Source: Zerene cesonia
Taxonomy: Eukaryota; Arthropoda; Insecta; Lepidoptera; Pieridae
NCBI RefSeq assembly: GCF_012273895.1
Contig: NC_052108.1
Location: 4,154,001 to 4,218,000 of the forward strand
Direction: 5' to 3'
Length of the DNA: 64,000 bases
In this document: positions 1 to 13,865 of the stretch, piece after piece
Position numbering within the stretch: the stretch's first letter is position 1
How the letters are laid out: each line of letters begins with the position of its first letter
Translations under genes and position numbers: made by a program
The notes under the pieces: model-generated
Seen by the model: only the letters and a program-made list of their open reading frames with translations
The model's database searches: none
Told to the model about the DNA's origin: nothing

Positions 1-3000
1 TTTTCTGTTAGTAATTACGCGAAAAAGTTTTCTTAGTATTTAAACTATAAAATAGATACATTTATCATAAATTTATAGCTGAATTCTATAATCTTTAAAA
101 TAGACATGAATATGAAATATTGAAGCACATTAATGAAAGTCGTGTAACCTTTTCAAATGTAACATGCACATTTTCGAAATCTCAAACAGAGTTTTAATCG
201 TATTATGTTTACTTGTACATGTATATCAGCTCACTCTTTGCTAGCTCTTCAAGATTCCTTGCATATACAAGATCCAAGTCTACATAGAGTAGTGAAGTAA
301 TCAGCTGCAGCTGTTGGAACCGGTTCCTGGTTGAGTTCATTTGCAGTCATCTCACTTATTGCTCGCGTCCGAAGCAATAGATCAAGTTTTACGACTTATA
401 AAATTGACAAAAATATGTTCTTTAGAGTGACTTTCGACCTTTGCAAATTTTAGATCGTTGTTAGGAAAAAACCTTTTTGATCGTTGACGAATAAATTATT
501 TAGGGCAATTGATAAATATTCCACTGTCATAGCTATTTTTAACGGGTACAAAGAGACGACCCAGACCTTTTATAGGGAGGGATTCTTGTGATCAATCACC
601 CTCACAAATTTAATGTGTTCATTATTATTATTGTTCTTATGAAATGTAAATTTCAAACTTTATTTGCTTACTCGCAGATACCTATTAGGAAAAAATTAAT
701 AAATAAAAGAAATAATCGAATAACTAGGAATACCGAGATATTATGTTACATATTTGTATTGATATCGTTTGATATTCAAATACACGTGAATGTACCATGT
801 TTGTCACATAAATAAATATATTATATAGAATTTATTTAATAGCACTTTATTAGTCTTACATGCCTTTTTAGTAAAAAGGTTTTCCTGAACAATTTGATTT
901 TGTTATCATTCATCTATCTGGATTAAACATTAAAATATTCAGTATTATTGCTAATCACAGTGAATTGCGGTACTCAATATTATAATGTGTCTTATATAAT
1001 AAATAATACACGTACAGTAATATGCTATATATAAAAAAAAGAAAAAACATTAAATAAATGGTATTTCAACTTACCTCTAGTTGCCTCAAAGCTTGTCTAT
1101 CCGCATACGAAGTAACAAGATTTGCAGCCTTCCTGCAAGGTACTTTAAACTGTGCACCGAGTCTTATTTTAAATCCATTTCTCTACATTTTACCTTAAGA
1201 AGGAAGTTTGTAACTCCAGTCCGATGACCATTTCATTGATTTAAAATTTAAGATAATATTAATTTCTAGATAATATGTAGATTGTAAGGGACGCGTTAAA
1301 AAGTTAATTTTTAATATTTACTTATGTAAAACTTTAATGTAAACACATGAAGATACTAAATGTAGATATCTTGCTATTTTCTGGGTTCGAAACTGGTAAT
1401 GACAGTGGATTATAGATATGTTAAGGGAGAATGCTTATATTAGATAGTCATAAGGAATATTACGATAAATGGTAGATTAATCAAAGTATATGATAACCGT
1501 TAACGCAGATTAATAAATATTTATTTATACAAGCTCGTACATGAATCGTGGTCGAATCCCACACTCAAAACATATAGATTTATTTAAATTATTTAGAAAA
1601 TTAAATTGACGTATGGTTTTAATTCAGTGAGATTAAATTATTCCTCATTAATAAAAAGGTATATTAACTAACATTAAGTAACACTGAAACCCCAATATTA
1701 ATTTATTATATTATTCTTCGTCTAGACACACTGTTAAATTGTCATTATATAAATGATCACTACCACCGGTTCGGATAGGGGAGAAGAAGCGGAAAGAAAC
1801 TAGGTATTTTATTCGGCAATATCCAATATATAACAATGATCTATTCGGTGGTTCATAAGCGATAACATTCCAAGATTTTTCATCTTCTGTTGACGACGAT
1901 GACGACGACGACAAAATTAATTAATTTAATATTTCTATCAGCACTATTAGTACTATCAGGAATTAAATTGTAAAAGAGCATAATTTGACCCATATTTAAT
2001 AGCACATCTTTTAATATTTGAAAACATTGAACTATGGGAGATTAAATTATAATGTGATGGGAATAAAACGGAGTTAATTTTAAACATAAGCTCCTAAAGA
2101 AATGGAAATACGATATTGATTAAAAACTAACACTCTTTTTGTATTTTATTCATTTAGTTTCTATGCTTGTCTCTATACATATTCAAATAAAAACTAAAAA
2201 TTAAGTCTTGCATTTTTTACCTTCCGTCTACAACAGATAGCTATAAGACATATGAGATTAACAATAATCAAGTCGACTGCGAAACACAAAAAGTGGAAGT
2301 CATTACTATAATAGCATTTCTTACACTTGCTTTTGATTTACAATTTTCGTTCCGCTTATTTAAATCCTAGTACCCAATAATCAGTGTTGTTGGGCTACAA
2401 ACGAGGTGTGTATCACATTAGAATCTCGCGGTCAATTTAACAACTACATTAAGGTAATCGTTGACTGCGATAAAGTATGTACGGTAAGAAACAGACTAGA
2501 ACTTAAATTGGAAATTAAAATTTTATTTAGAACTTATAAGCGCTTCGAGAAAATTAATTTGGGAATGGTCGATATTCTTAAATCCATGTTATGTATTTTT
2601 AATCTTCACTTCAACTTAAATATTTTCTATAGGTATTACATATTACAAAAAAACATTCTGATTATATGTCTAATACATTTTTTAACCTAATGGAATTCAG
2701 GGAATGTGTTGCGTTGAAGCGGTAGCCAATTAATCTATCGGAAGCTACGGTGCACTAATGAACTCCTAGTTAGGTGGACTGGTAAAATTCCAATTCAGCC
2801 AACTGGTCGGCGATTGACCTTAGTATACAACTCATTGTACACCCATACATCTGTGGCTAAAAGAAATCTTGTGATGTCTAGACACTAGACATGCAGTCAT
2901 CGCTATATATGGGTAAGAGATAACGTCGCACATTACTATAAATTTACGTGTCTCCTACGATTAATTTTGTACAGAAATCAGAATTCTCTGAACGATGCTT

Positions 3001-3789
3001 ATCTATCATAAGGGAAATGTTATTCTATTTAGGTAATTAAATCATTAATGATCTATACGAAATTACTTTAGATTAACAACTTGCCTTTATACAGTTTCCT
3101 TGTTAATATACCTATATATATATATATTTAGTTTTGAACATAGCAAGCCAATGAAACGTTGAATGAACTTAAAAATGATTAAATAATTTTTATTGTTATC
3201 AGAATGGTTTAATTGACATTGTCAATTCGTATCACTTGTTTAGTCTACGAAATTAATAAAAATATTCATATTGCGTCATAAGTACCAATGATGTAATTGC
3301 ACACTCTATTGTGATATGTTAAGAAATAAAAAGTATGGGAAGTAATTAGTTAACATTGTTTCAAAAATTTTTATTAAAGATTGATGAGATTTAAAAACAC
3401 GGAACATGTACGAAACATCTGTTTAATGTTAAAAAAGGATATTCTTATGAATGGAAAATAATTCAGAAGAATATCCTTTGTATTTAAAGGAAATTAATTT
3501 GTATTAACTTGAACTTTCTGAAAAGCAACTGTTTCATAAATTATGTTAGGATCTTATAATTTTGCCTGATTATTAAGAAATTTTCCTTTTTTGAATTTAT
3601 ATATATGTATATATCATGTATCTTACTAGTTAATACATATAATAAGACAACAAAATGTACGCTTACATTATACTTATGAGTTCGTTTCATTCTTAATGTT
3701 CATCGAGGAAATATCGATCGATGCGCGTCATTAACTTAGTAGCATATCTACGCGATAATTATTGTCATATTACCTGTCACATATGGGCA

Positions 3790-3940
3790 GCTTTCAAGAA
3801 ATGATGTCCGCTCTCTGCGTCTAGACGACACGCTCCGTCGCCTGAGAAAAATGTTCCTCGTAGCGGGATTGAATCAATAGGAATTGTACGGAAACAGCGC
3901 GAACGACCCTGTTTCGTGTGTCAAGAGGTCATTCACTGGT
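3790..3940. promoter_or_regulatory. GC-richer island with GTCTAGAC
   Basis: Local rise in GC and CpG in AT-rich DNA with a perfect GTCTAGAC at 3819-3826 beside GACGACA and CCGTCGCC. GTCTAGAC is the palindromic SMAD-binding element. Function inferred from motif only. Confidence 0.3.
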
Positions 3941-4407
3941 ATTGTTTGTGTTTATGTGGCAAGCTATGTTAAGTTCCCTGAAATGCATCGTAAATATACA
4001 CAGGATTATTGCGTTTTATATTTCGTTAATTGTCATGATCACTGAATTCTCTCACACAACTTTGATTCTCACTATTAAATAGCATCACTTTACTATTGGA
4101 CAGAAATTTATAAAGTTATAACAAAAAAAGTATGCAATTAATAAACTAATTGAAACTAAAAAAAACATTCAAGCTTAATCATTTAGTTATAATGGAACAA
4201 AGTGAATGGTACGTGATTTAATAAATTTATTTCCAATCCGCTGAAGTTCATTTTTTAGGTTTATACAGATAAGTAAGTCGGCTTTGTAGATTTTACTAAC
4301 ACTTTCATAAAAATCACACACATTGCTTTAGGAGAATCGGATACATTGTTGTTCGTGATGTGCTTTACTTTCAGGTGTTTAAACAAATAAATAGGTACAA
4401 TATCTTA

Positions 4408-4567
4408 TATATAAAATTCTCGTGTCACAATGTTAGTCTCTATACTCCTCCGAAACGGCTTGACTTAAGCATATTGGGTAGGTCTGAGAATCGGCTAACA
4501 TCTATTTTTCATACCACTAAACGATAAGAGTAAGGCAGAACAGCGTTTGCCGGGTGCAGCTAGTAAT
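4408..4567 (+). mobile_element. Non-LTR retroelement fragment
   Basis: 'ctcgtgtcacaatgttagtc', 'tcctccgaaacggcttgac' and 'ggtctgagaatcggctaaca', ending 'gccgggtgcagctagtaat', follow a lepidopteran retroelement 3' region. No open frame remains. Confidence 0.55.
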
Positions 4568-6330
4568 GGTATATGTTAGTAGCGTATGTTGACACTAGTT
4601 CTCGTACCTGCTATTCACATAGTCAATTTAGCTAAAGTGATTGAACTTAATCACTTGATGTATAATAACGAAGTTGATTAGAGTTTATTATAGCAATAGC
4701 GACTTGCTTTAAACAAATAGTCTATCAAATAAATTTATTTTATAACCCAAAATATGTATATACGAAAGACGCCTGAGTTGATGTGCTTTAAATGACTGTA
4801 TGAATAAAAATTATCACAAAAAATATAATAAAACATTATGAATACTTCAGCTATGAATTATTGCCTGTAGCCGTATGGTTAATTATACAGATGTGTAGTA
4901 AGTACATAGATATCAAATTTGCACATGTCTCCGATTTTATTAGCGCCGGCAAGCTCGAAACAATACTAGACTAGGTCAAAGACCTTTAAAGATGTATGCT
5001 TATACTTAAATAAACGTACTTACTTGGATAACAATTAATTACAATCACTTTGGAAGGTATTTAGTTGGTTTAGTTAATTGTGATCTGACGGGGTAATGAT
5101 CTTATAACATACCTAACCTAACGATTGTTGTAATTCGGACTTTTTTACTCCCTCTTGAAAGTGTTAATTTAAAAAAACATCGTTATTATTAAAGCACTTA
5201 CCTGAGTGCTTTTTTAATTTTGAATATTGCTATGTATATGGCTATCGATAATGTTTTTTTTGTCAAAGAATAGGTTTGGTGTTGTAATAATTTAGGTATA
5301 GGTAGACCACCACACGAGTGAAGCGAACAACACAATCGTGCCGCGGCTGCTGCTGGCGGATGCCAGAATCGACTTTAGGGCGTTTCTCAGTCAAACAGAA
5401 ATAAACTATTGTTTGCATCGGTGGTGCATTTTTTGGTCACAATTCAAACATAACCTCACCAAAGTACTCTTACTAATTTACTACTCTGCCCATTTAGTGA
5501 TAGACATTATGTATATTGGCCAGGCAATTTAATTATTTGAAGTTTTTATCAAAGTGTCCTCTCATATTGGTCATTCACAATGCCCGGTCATTATGTATAA
5601 AGACACATTTGCACTTCGTGCATATGACATTTATATATGGAAATAACACGAGATTAATCATTCTTTACATAACATTGTGTTTCCGATGAGGTGAATATAG
5701 GTGGATATGGCCTTAATAAGTAGACGTGCCTACAACGTTTGTCAATGTTTACCCAGACACGTTGAAGTGCTCTACAAATGAACCATATCAAGTGTTATCA
5801 CTCCAGATAACGCGATATTGACGCACCAGATACCTAGATATAGTATCGAAAGTTTCACTCCCAAGTATTCGATCTGATTAAATTAAGATGTTTGGAAACG
5901 TATGACCATATCGGCATGTAAAATTAACTGTTTACAATTTTCAAACAGGAAATACGTCATAGGATATTGACAACTCAAAGGTGTTATTCCACAACTTCCT
6001 GCGGTAACGCCGGTTTTAAATGTCGTGTTGATAAATAAGAGAGGACGGAATTGGAAATTGTATGTAAAGCGTGTATCTACAATAGAATCGATTACAGATG
6101 TTTTCAGAAACTTGTTGATTTAACTGAATCATTCTTCATAGCGTCATACAATAGCGCTGCAATGTGTGTGACCGAAAGCCGAAGCTTATAGTATTAAAAA
6201 ACTTCAGTAGGCCTTAATTAAAGAGTAAAGTTTAATATTATTTGCTATTGTGTGCCACAATAACTAAAGGAGTAATAATGTGTATAATCTTTCAGTAAGA
6301 AAGTAAGTATTTACTTATTTCATTCACCAC

Positions 6331-6752
6331 CTTCAGCAGCTATATATGTGTTCCCACTGCAGGGACATGGACCTCCTGTGAGGATTCAGGCCATAATCCA
6401 CTATACTGCCCAAGTCGTGGAATTTTTGTTACTTCGACATGCCGATTTCCTCGCGATGTTTTACTTTTCGAGCAGAGGTAACATCACCTTCAGCACCTAT
6501 ATGTGTTCCCACTGCAGGGACATGGACCACCTTTGAAAATTCAGGCCATAATCCACAATACTGGCTAAGTCGTGGATTTTTGTTTCTTCGACATGTCGAT
6601 TTCCTCACAATTCCTCCTTTTCGAGTAGAGGTGAATTAAATAATGGGTAGATAAATTGAAAAACCAATTTCTTTCTTGCACGCTCGACCGGTCTTGAACT
6701 CGCGACTTTTCACTTTTAAGTCCGAAGTCCTAACCATAGAGCCACTGCTCAG
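6331..6752 (-). mobile_element. tRNA-derived SINE with tandemly doubled body
   Basis: The tRNA-like head (minus strand) is at about 6670-6752, with the box-B-like 'gagttcaagaccggtcgagc'. The body, recognisable by 'gttcccactgcagggacatg', is present twice in a row (about 6324-6480 and 6481-6640). Short ORFs across it are by-products. Confidence 0.75.
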
Positions 6753-7984
6753 TTTCACTGATGACTTAATTCATATGCACCTTAACATTTTATACTTGTG
6801 TATTCGAATCAGACTAAGAATAATAATCGTCTGGCGTTTCAAAAATGTAGACGCTCTAGAAAGTCGTTTATCCAAGGTTGCTTTATGCATGAAGTCAAGT
6901 GCTGATTGCAAATAACTCAGACGTCATTAATTTGTAAGTCTCATATTCCAAATATGTATCATAATCATTATTTTTTCTCACCCATTTAAATAGTATAAGT
7001 GCGAATGTACATATGTACCATAGGCGAAGCAGGGACGGACCGCTAGTATTAGATTTCTATCTTCTATTTAACATTATATGCTCAAAAGGTTTAAAGATAA
7101 TTAGAATAATTGCTTCCTTATTTACATTGAAGACTGGAGGGACAGGTGAACGGGTAAACACCCGGCGGTGCAGAGACGGCTCTGGGTGACTCATGGCTGT
7201 CTGCTATTGTTTAGCTTTGCGGCGCGTCGCGCACAACATTGGGCCGGTTTTCATATCAACGGGTTTAATAATAATTGTTCAGTATGTTGTGTAGTCTATT
7301 GTATAGTGTATAATATATACAACTATCAGTGTATTTTCTCATACATTAACGTATAGCTTTCGTGGGCTTATTAGTACGAGTATTTAGGTTAAAAATTCAA
7401 CGTCGTCAGTGCAGTGTAAGCAATGAAAATCATAATACATTATCATCATCATCATACTCATAATTTGACTTGTATTCTTGCCTTATCCTTACCTATTATG
7501 TGAAAAGTTCCTAGCATAGCGGAGCGTAGTAGGCCCGCGCCCTCTCGCCGACCTTGTCTCGACACGGATTTATTCGTGCGTCACACCGATCCGCGGGAAT
7601 CAATTGCCGCGAGTTTCGTGTGAGCTGCAGTCGAGTTATGCCATACTGTGTTTTATGTTACTGTATGTAAAATTATAATTGAAATTAATAATAACAAAAT
7701 GAAAAAAAGCTTTGGCTCCTAGAATCTAACAAAATAAAGTAATGTTATGAATTAAATAAATACCCTCACTTATGTGTAGACACGAACATGAACCTGCCTG
7801 TAATTGCATTCACTTAGTAATACATATTTGACATTTATTAAAATAATCGAACAATACATTAAAAATTGCTTTATTATCAATCATAAAGATAAAATATAAC
7901 ATCGCAATACAGCGCGTTATGAATAAACAAAAGATATAAAACACAGTGCGAAGGTCTTAAAGTAACACGATTTTATAATGGGTC

Positions 7985-8130
7985 TTACGACACATGGTAG
8001 CTGCCAGACGTCTAGACGGTCCGTCGCGTCAGAAGGCTCTTCAGGAAGGCCGCCGAAATACCGCCGACCCCCCTTCACCTCACCGCCCCCCCACCGCCAG
8101 CCGCGCCCAATTGCTCCCTACTATGATTAC
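7985..8130. promoter_or_regulatory. GC-rich island with GTCTAGAC
   Basis: GTCTAGAC at 8010-8017 is followed by 'ggtccgtcgcgtc' and a C-rich stretch. The two short overlapping ORFs here are not supported as genes. Confidence 0.3.
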
Positions 8131-9088
8131 GCAATCGACGCACCTAACTTGCACTAAATTAAGGGTAGACAGGCAATTAGGCTGCGTAAATCTAATTTCC
8201 AAATGCAAATTGAATAAGTTTGACTCATAGGAGTCTAAAACATTAATTAGTAAAAAGTTAATTTCCAAAAGATATACAATATCAAAATCATGAACAAGAT
8301 ATCGTGAAGAAAAACCAGGACGTATACTTTAAAACCAATCTATTTAAAATATCATTTTTTTAACCAAACCGGTTTCTTCGAGTTTTCAAGTTGTTCTGCA
8401 GTGCAAATTAAAATAAGGGAACTTTTTGAACAACATTTTATTGACATAGAAATTTAAAAAAATATATACATATTATATATAAATAAACAATTAAGCTTTT
8501 TGACCTTGTGCTTGTACTGCATAAAAATTTCTTCCTTGTTCATGAATCAAATCTTCGAGTATTTGTTCATTTTTGCAACATTCAATTATTTCGTTGCAAA
8601 GAGAAAGTGCAGTAAAAAGTGGTCTAACTTAACGAGATTCTGGTAAATATTACATACACATCTATATATTTGTGGAAACATTATTAAAGCGTTGTATGTT
8701 CGTCCGTCGCGAATATTACAGTAAATAAATGCCCGTCGAGGTGTCGCTGTACGTACTGAGCATGATTATGGGGGCACTTGCAGCGTCAATGCACGGATTA
8801 TTCCAGAGTGCATTGATATATGAGTATGTTAGCCTTTTGAACATTTTTACAATCAAGTAGAAAGTTATGAACGATCTCTTTATAACGCGTGTCTTAATTT
8901 CTATGGGCGAAGTTATATGTTTTGTGTCAGTAAAAGGTAGTCTTAAAAATTATGCAGCTATAATATCTCTATATCTGACGCCAATTTTTCTGAGCTCTCT
9001 TCTCTCGAAATGAAAATAAAAATCGATAACAAACTTAACAAATGTTTTAATTTTAATCATAGAGATAGGACACGCGCGAAAAGCGACT

Positions 9089-9091
<3 letters not shown>

Positions 9092-9175
<84 letters not shown>

Positions 9176-9250
9176 CGCCTAGCAGGCAAACGAGCAGGCG
9201 GGTCACCTGATGGAAAGTGACGCCCGCCGCCCATAAGCACTTGCGATGTA
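9092..9250 (-). mobile_element. LINE/SINE 3' end with an 82-base poly-A tail
   Basis: On the minus strand 'gtcactttccatcaggtgac' and 'ccgcctgctcgtttgcctgc' lead straight into an uninterrupted A-run (T 9092-9173 on the plus strand). This 3' end is very common in Lepidoptera. The lysine-rich ORF through it is an artefact. Confidence 0.75.
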
Positions 9251-10199
9251 TAATAATGTATAATATCAATTCATATAGTGATAATTGTTGATTAAAAATA
9301 AAACAAACTGTAATAATATTCATTATCCATATCGTTCATGGCGATAAAAACTAACAAGGAAGTCCTGTGGCGAACCGGTAAGATAGAAGTCCTGTTGGGT
9401 CACTGTCGCGTTAAAATTTGCGGTAAGAGACCGGATGACGACTAAAACAACGCCCGTGTTCCCAGATCACACAATGGTCACCATGTTTTGATTTTAAAGA
9501 AATTGAAATGAGATTAGGCCAGCATTTTGGTGTTCCATAAATGAATGTTGGACTACACTACATGGCTACATCTACTACTACTACCTCTTTCTACAGCACA
9601 TATTTAATTATAAATGCTAATTTCTTAGTTACTATGTGTAAAAGGGGTAATATTTTGGAAAAATAACAGCTTAAACCAAAAGAAGTACTGCTCTTTTAAA
9701 TAAATCATTCAAATTATCATCTTTTTGAATTCATAGCGTAGAGACGAAGCCGGTAAAATTTTTCAAATATTTTTACATCTATTGTGTTTATGTGCAAACT
9801 TTAAACTGCTCCACAGTTTTTGCAGTTAAATTCATGGGGTTTTAAAATATGAAAGAAAAGGTAAAAGCGACTTTCGCTTTTATTTTTAAAAACATGTTCG
9901 CTTGTACATACGTTATTATACATAGGTACTCTACATATACGGGACTATACGTATATGAGTGCAAAGTGCTCAACTCAATTTTACATTTTTAATTGACTTT
10001 TTCGTAAAATCATGAATTTTACAAGTTATGCATTGGGATGGACATTACTTGCAGATTTGAGGAAATTTCGTACTTTTGAACTTAGTGTCATTCGGCGCTA
10101 AATCAATAATGTTTCAGGAAAAACTTTTACTGGATATTTCTTTTCCTTAAATTATAAATTTCCAATTGCCACAAACTTTACAAAACTATTATTTTGTTT

Positions 10200-10460
10200 C
10201 GTATTGGGTCAGCTCGCACTGAGGTAGTGCCACGCCCCCACAGAAGACTAGCGTGAAATGGTAGTATGCTACTTTGCTTTGTACGTTTATCGGGGGAGTT
10301 AGTTAGCTGTATCCTTTTCTTTACCCTTCCCTATCTATTTTCAGATTTCTAGTCCTCAATCCCTTCCTTATCTCTTCCTTCTTAAAAGAGGGCAGCGCAT
10401 GCGAACACACGTGTTCAAGGGCGGTGGTTAACGCTTAGCATCAACTCAGTTGTCCACTAT
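10200..10460. mobile_element. Dispersed repeat fragment
   Basis: 'ttcaagggcggtggttaacg', 'gcagcgcatgcgaacacacg' and a run of 'ccttcc' units resemble the reverse of the dispersed family at 62995-63320 ('ggaaaggaaggg' and 'accaccgcccatgaa'). Diverged; family call uncertain. Confidence 0.4.
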
Positions 10461-11253
10461 GACATATGAAAAATGAAATAAGAAAAAATTGTCGTCTCAT
10501 TTCTTTAATCATGGTCGCCCTACGTATATACTTTAAATGTTGGTCATGTTATAGGTATATTATGTATAACGGTTTTGGATCACTTGATTTTCGCAGCCAT
10601 CTGGATTTTTTTAACTAGGTAGAGTTAATGGCGAACATTACTACTGTTAGCAATTAACCTTCTGATTAAAATTCAAAAAAAGTATATGTAGTTATAGTGT
10701 AAATGTGGGCTTCAATTTGTGAAACAAAAAATTAAATAGATTTCAGTTAACAATTAGCATTAGTTAAGTATGTGAAAATATTTTTTTTCAAGTTTATATT
10801 TGATTTTTTATCGAAATATTCTGCTTCCAAATCAAAATAATTATTCTGTACAATTTTTGGCTATTGGGTAATTTCTTGGGGATAATAGCAATGAAAAATG
10901 AAGACTTGTGTGACTATAATCTTACGATTAAATGTGTCTCTTACATAAGCCTTACTATTTATTACCTCTACAGTCTAACTTTGGATTTGATATTGGGTAA
11001 AAATATCATTCAGAACATTTTTTTTCGTTATAATGTTAACTAGATATTGTTTAAAAAACCCTATGTGTACAAACATTAATTTCAACAACTAGCAAGGGTA
11101 AACCAGTTTCAAATATTAATTAAAACCCTAAAAAGTACTTTGACAGAGTTTATTCTGTATACAATTACGGAAAATTACAGTACATAAAAGAAACAAGGAA
11201 ACTTTGGATCTTAATTTTGCGTTTTTGCGCAGTAAATATAAAGTACTATACGT

Positions 11254-11475
11254 TTGCTGTCGGATAATTTACTTCAATTATCCATGCAATTATTTAGTTT
11301 TAAATATGTAGGTGTTTGCGGTCGTCAGGTACAAAGAGTTGTTTCTTTCGGTGCGGTGGCCGATGTCGGCAGACACCTTCATGTGTCCTTTCATGAATCA
11401 GCATTTCAACTTGTTGATCACAATGGAAAGTTGTTGACGAAGTGCCGACTCAGACACGGCAAGGTGATCGTATGA
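11254..11475 (+). other. Possible coding fragment, unidentified
   Basis: An open plus-strand frame of about 73 codons whose second half (from about 11310) is clearly GC-richer than its surroundings (VCGRQVQRVVSFGAVADVG, then HESAFQLVDHNGKLL). A possible acceptor, 'aatatgtag', lies just before that half. No start, partner exon or family is recognised. It could be a relic exon or chance. Confidence 0.2.
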
Positions 11476-13739
11476 TTTCGTTTTACTGTGGTTCAGTGAA
11501 ACCTATGTGCCTGATTTCAACGATTATGTAATGTGCTCATTATATTTCACTATTAACATTGTCAGATTAAATGAACACTATAAATGACTAAATCAAAAAA
11601 TACAGAAAAGGAAAAGGAAAGGAAATAAAAGAATAGTAATGCTCATGAGCGTAGCGTAGGTTAGGGGTAATTCCTATTTTTAACCGACTTCCAAAAGCAA
11701 AAAAAGGATGTTCTATGTTGGTCTAATGTATTATTTGTGTATGTTAGACCACATTTTTGGCAATTGCGAACCTATTTAAGAAATTTTCATGTAGCTTAAG
11801 CGAGTCAGGATCTGATAATGGAACCTCATGGAAATCGAGAAAAAACCAACTAATCCACATTAAAGTGAAATCTTAGAATAAAAATTTTGATCAACTTCCC
11901 GAAATCCGCCTAAGCTAAAGTTTTGCATTGGTATGTAACTTTAGGTAAATTTAATAATATGGTATTATGGAACTGATCTGATGATGGAGTCATAAGGTTG
12001 AAAATGGAATACCTCAACGGCAAAGAACAAATACACGAAATTACGTAAATGGATTTATAATAATATATCCTGTATTAAACTCCATCGCTCAAATTCCCAC
12101 AAGACATGGCTGCTGTAGCCAGGGTTGGCTACTGGCGAGGAAGCATGTCGATACTGAACAGCCCAGATTACATCCTTAGATAAATGACGTCTAGATCAAT
12201 TGTCTTCATGCAAACCCTTCGTCTAAATTGAGGCAAACACACAACAACAACAGACTGATGACATAAATGGCTCAGAGAGCCTACTATAATATCGAATAAC
12301 TAGTTGCAACTACATAAATTGCATTGTAATAAATTAGCAGCGGTAATTCGCACAATTTATGGTTAAATAAGAAGACTCCCGCGCTGTTTTCTTTACAAAA
12401 CTTGGCTTGAGATAACTACAGTGACCTAGCAAAGAGAATATATATCTTCTTGTCATAAACAGAAAAAAATTCAATGTCAATTTCATAACATTTATTAAAT
12501 TGTTGATTTTTTATCTTGTTTGGATTAAAATTAAAGAAAAAAAAGTAGATTAAACTTTTTAAGAGTTGACGATTCACAATCAATATTATTTAATGATATG
12601 ATTACATTACTCTAGAATCCGAATATCTATTATGCCACAATCACCATCATATGATTAAATATTTACATATTTTATTATTTAATATGAAATGTTTTACTTG
12701 AACTTATGTTTATCGTATGTATATTGGAAAAACGTACACAACAGGTAACGAAAATTATAATATGACAGTGACCCGTTATCCTTGCAGTCACATTCAAAAA
12801 ATTTAAAAGTTATTCTTAAAAATACAGTAATACAGTGTCTGTAGACTGTGAAACAGAAGTAACAATTGGTACTCTTATAGGTTATATTATTATATCAATA
12901 TTTATTTATATATTTATATTTTCCTTAATTTGCTATCCTTCATTTTATAACATACCTATTTTTGCGACACATGATTTAATTTCGAATCGTATTATTGTTA
13001 AAGGTGCTGCGCAAAAAATGATGGTAACGAATTTAAAACCGTGATTTATTCTTTTTTAAATCAATTAATTTTTAAGAAAGATGTACACATACATCAGAAT
13101 TTAATATTTTTTTTCTTACTGCGACTGGTTTTTTACCTTTAATTATATAATTAATTATTATCTTTATGTAGGTTTATCGTGTACCTTGTTTCTACTAAAC
13201 ACAAAAGCAAGAAGGCTACTAAAAAGCAAATTTTAATGTTATACATGAAGACAAATTATATAAACTTGTGTATATGTAATAAAGGTACATGTAATTATCA
13301 TCCAACAAATATTCAGTATGGCAATCTAAATAAATACTAACGAAACTTAAATTACCTGCCTTATTACATTTAACCATTATATAACATTGTTCGAATTATT
13401 ATATTTATATAATAATTTAAAATAAATTTGCCTGACATACACCAAGTAACCTAGCTGAAAATCTCTTCGCTAAAATAAATCTTCTATAATGCATATAATA
13501 TAATTTCGTTTATTACGTAAGAAATCCTTCGAAACATTAAGTTTATGTAAATCGATGATGCTAGCTGTCCAGTATTACACCGAGGCATCACGTCCACGCC
13601 CACATAGGTCGCCGCGAGGTCAGAGCGGGCGGCGCAAGGGCGATGCATGCCCTTGCGGACAGACGGTATGATGCACCCTGCAGTCTGCTTAGAGGTTCTT
13701 GTGGTTGTAGTGGTTGCAATGCAACCTAATTTAACTTAA

Positions 13740-13865
13740 TATTATAAAGAGGAAATTTTTGTATGTTTGTAACGTTTTCATGTAAAAAACACTGGACCGA
13801 TTTAAAAAATTCTGACATAGACTATATATGTACCACGGGCGAAGTCGGGACGAACAGTTAATATA
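13740..13865. mobile_element. Retroelement tail fragment
   Basis: 'cactggaccgatttaaaaaa' and 'tgtaccacgggcgaagtcgg' are standard pieces of lepidopteran retroelement ends. Confidence 0.45.

Noticed and set aside
7168..7356. Possible short secreted peptide ORF
   Set aside because: No splice or start context, no homology; composition changes to AT-rich noise halfway.
9087..9323. Lysine-rich ORF
   Set aside because: Translation of a poly-A tail and retroelement end.
12835..13044. Hydrophobic ORF suggesting a membrane peptide
   Set aside because: Isoleucine/phenylalanine richness follows from AT-rich DNA; no ATG start, no partner exon.
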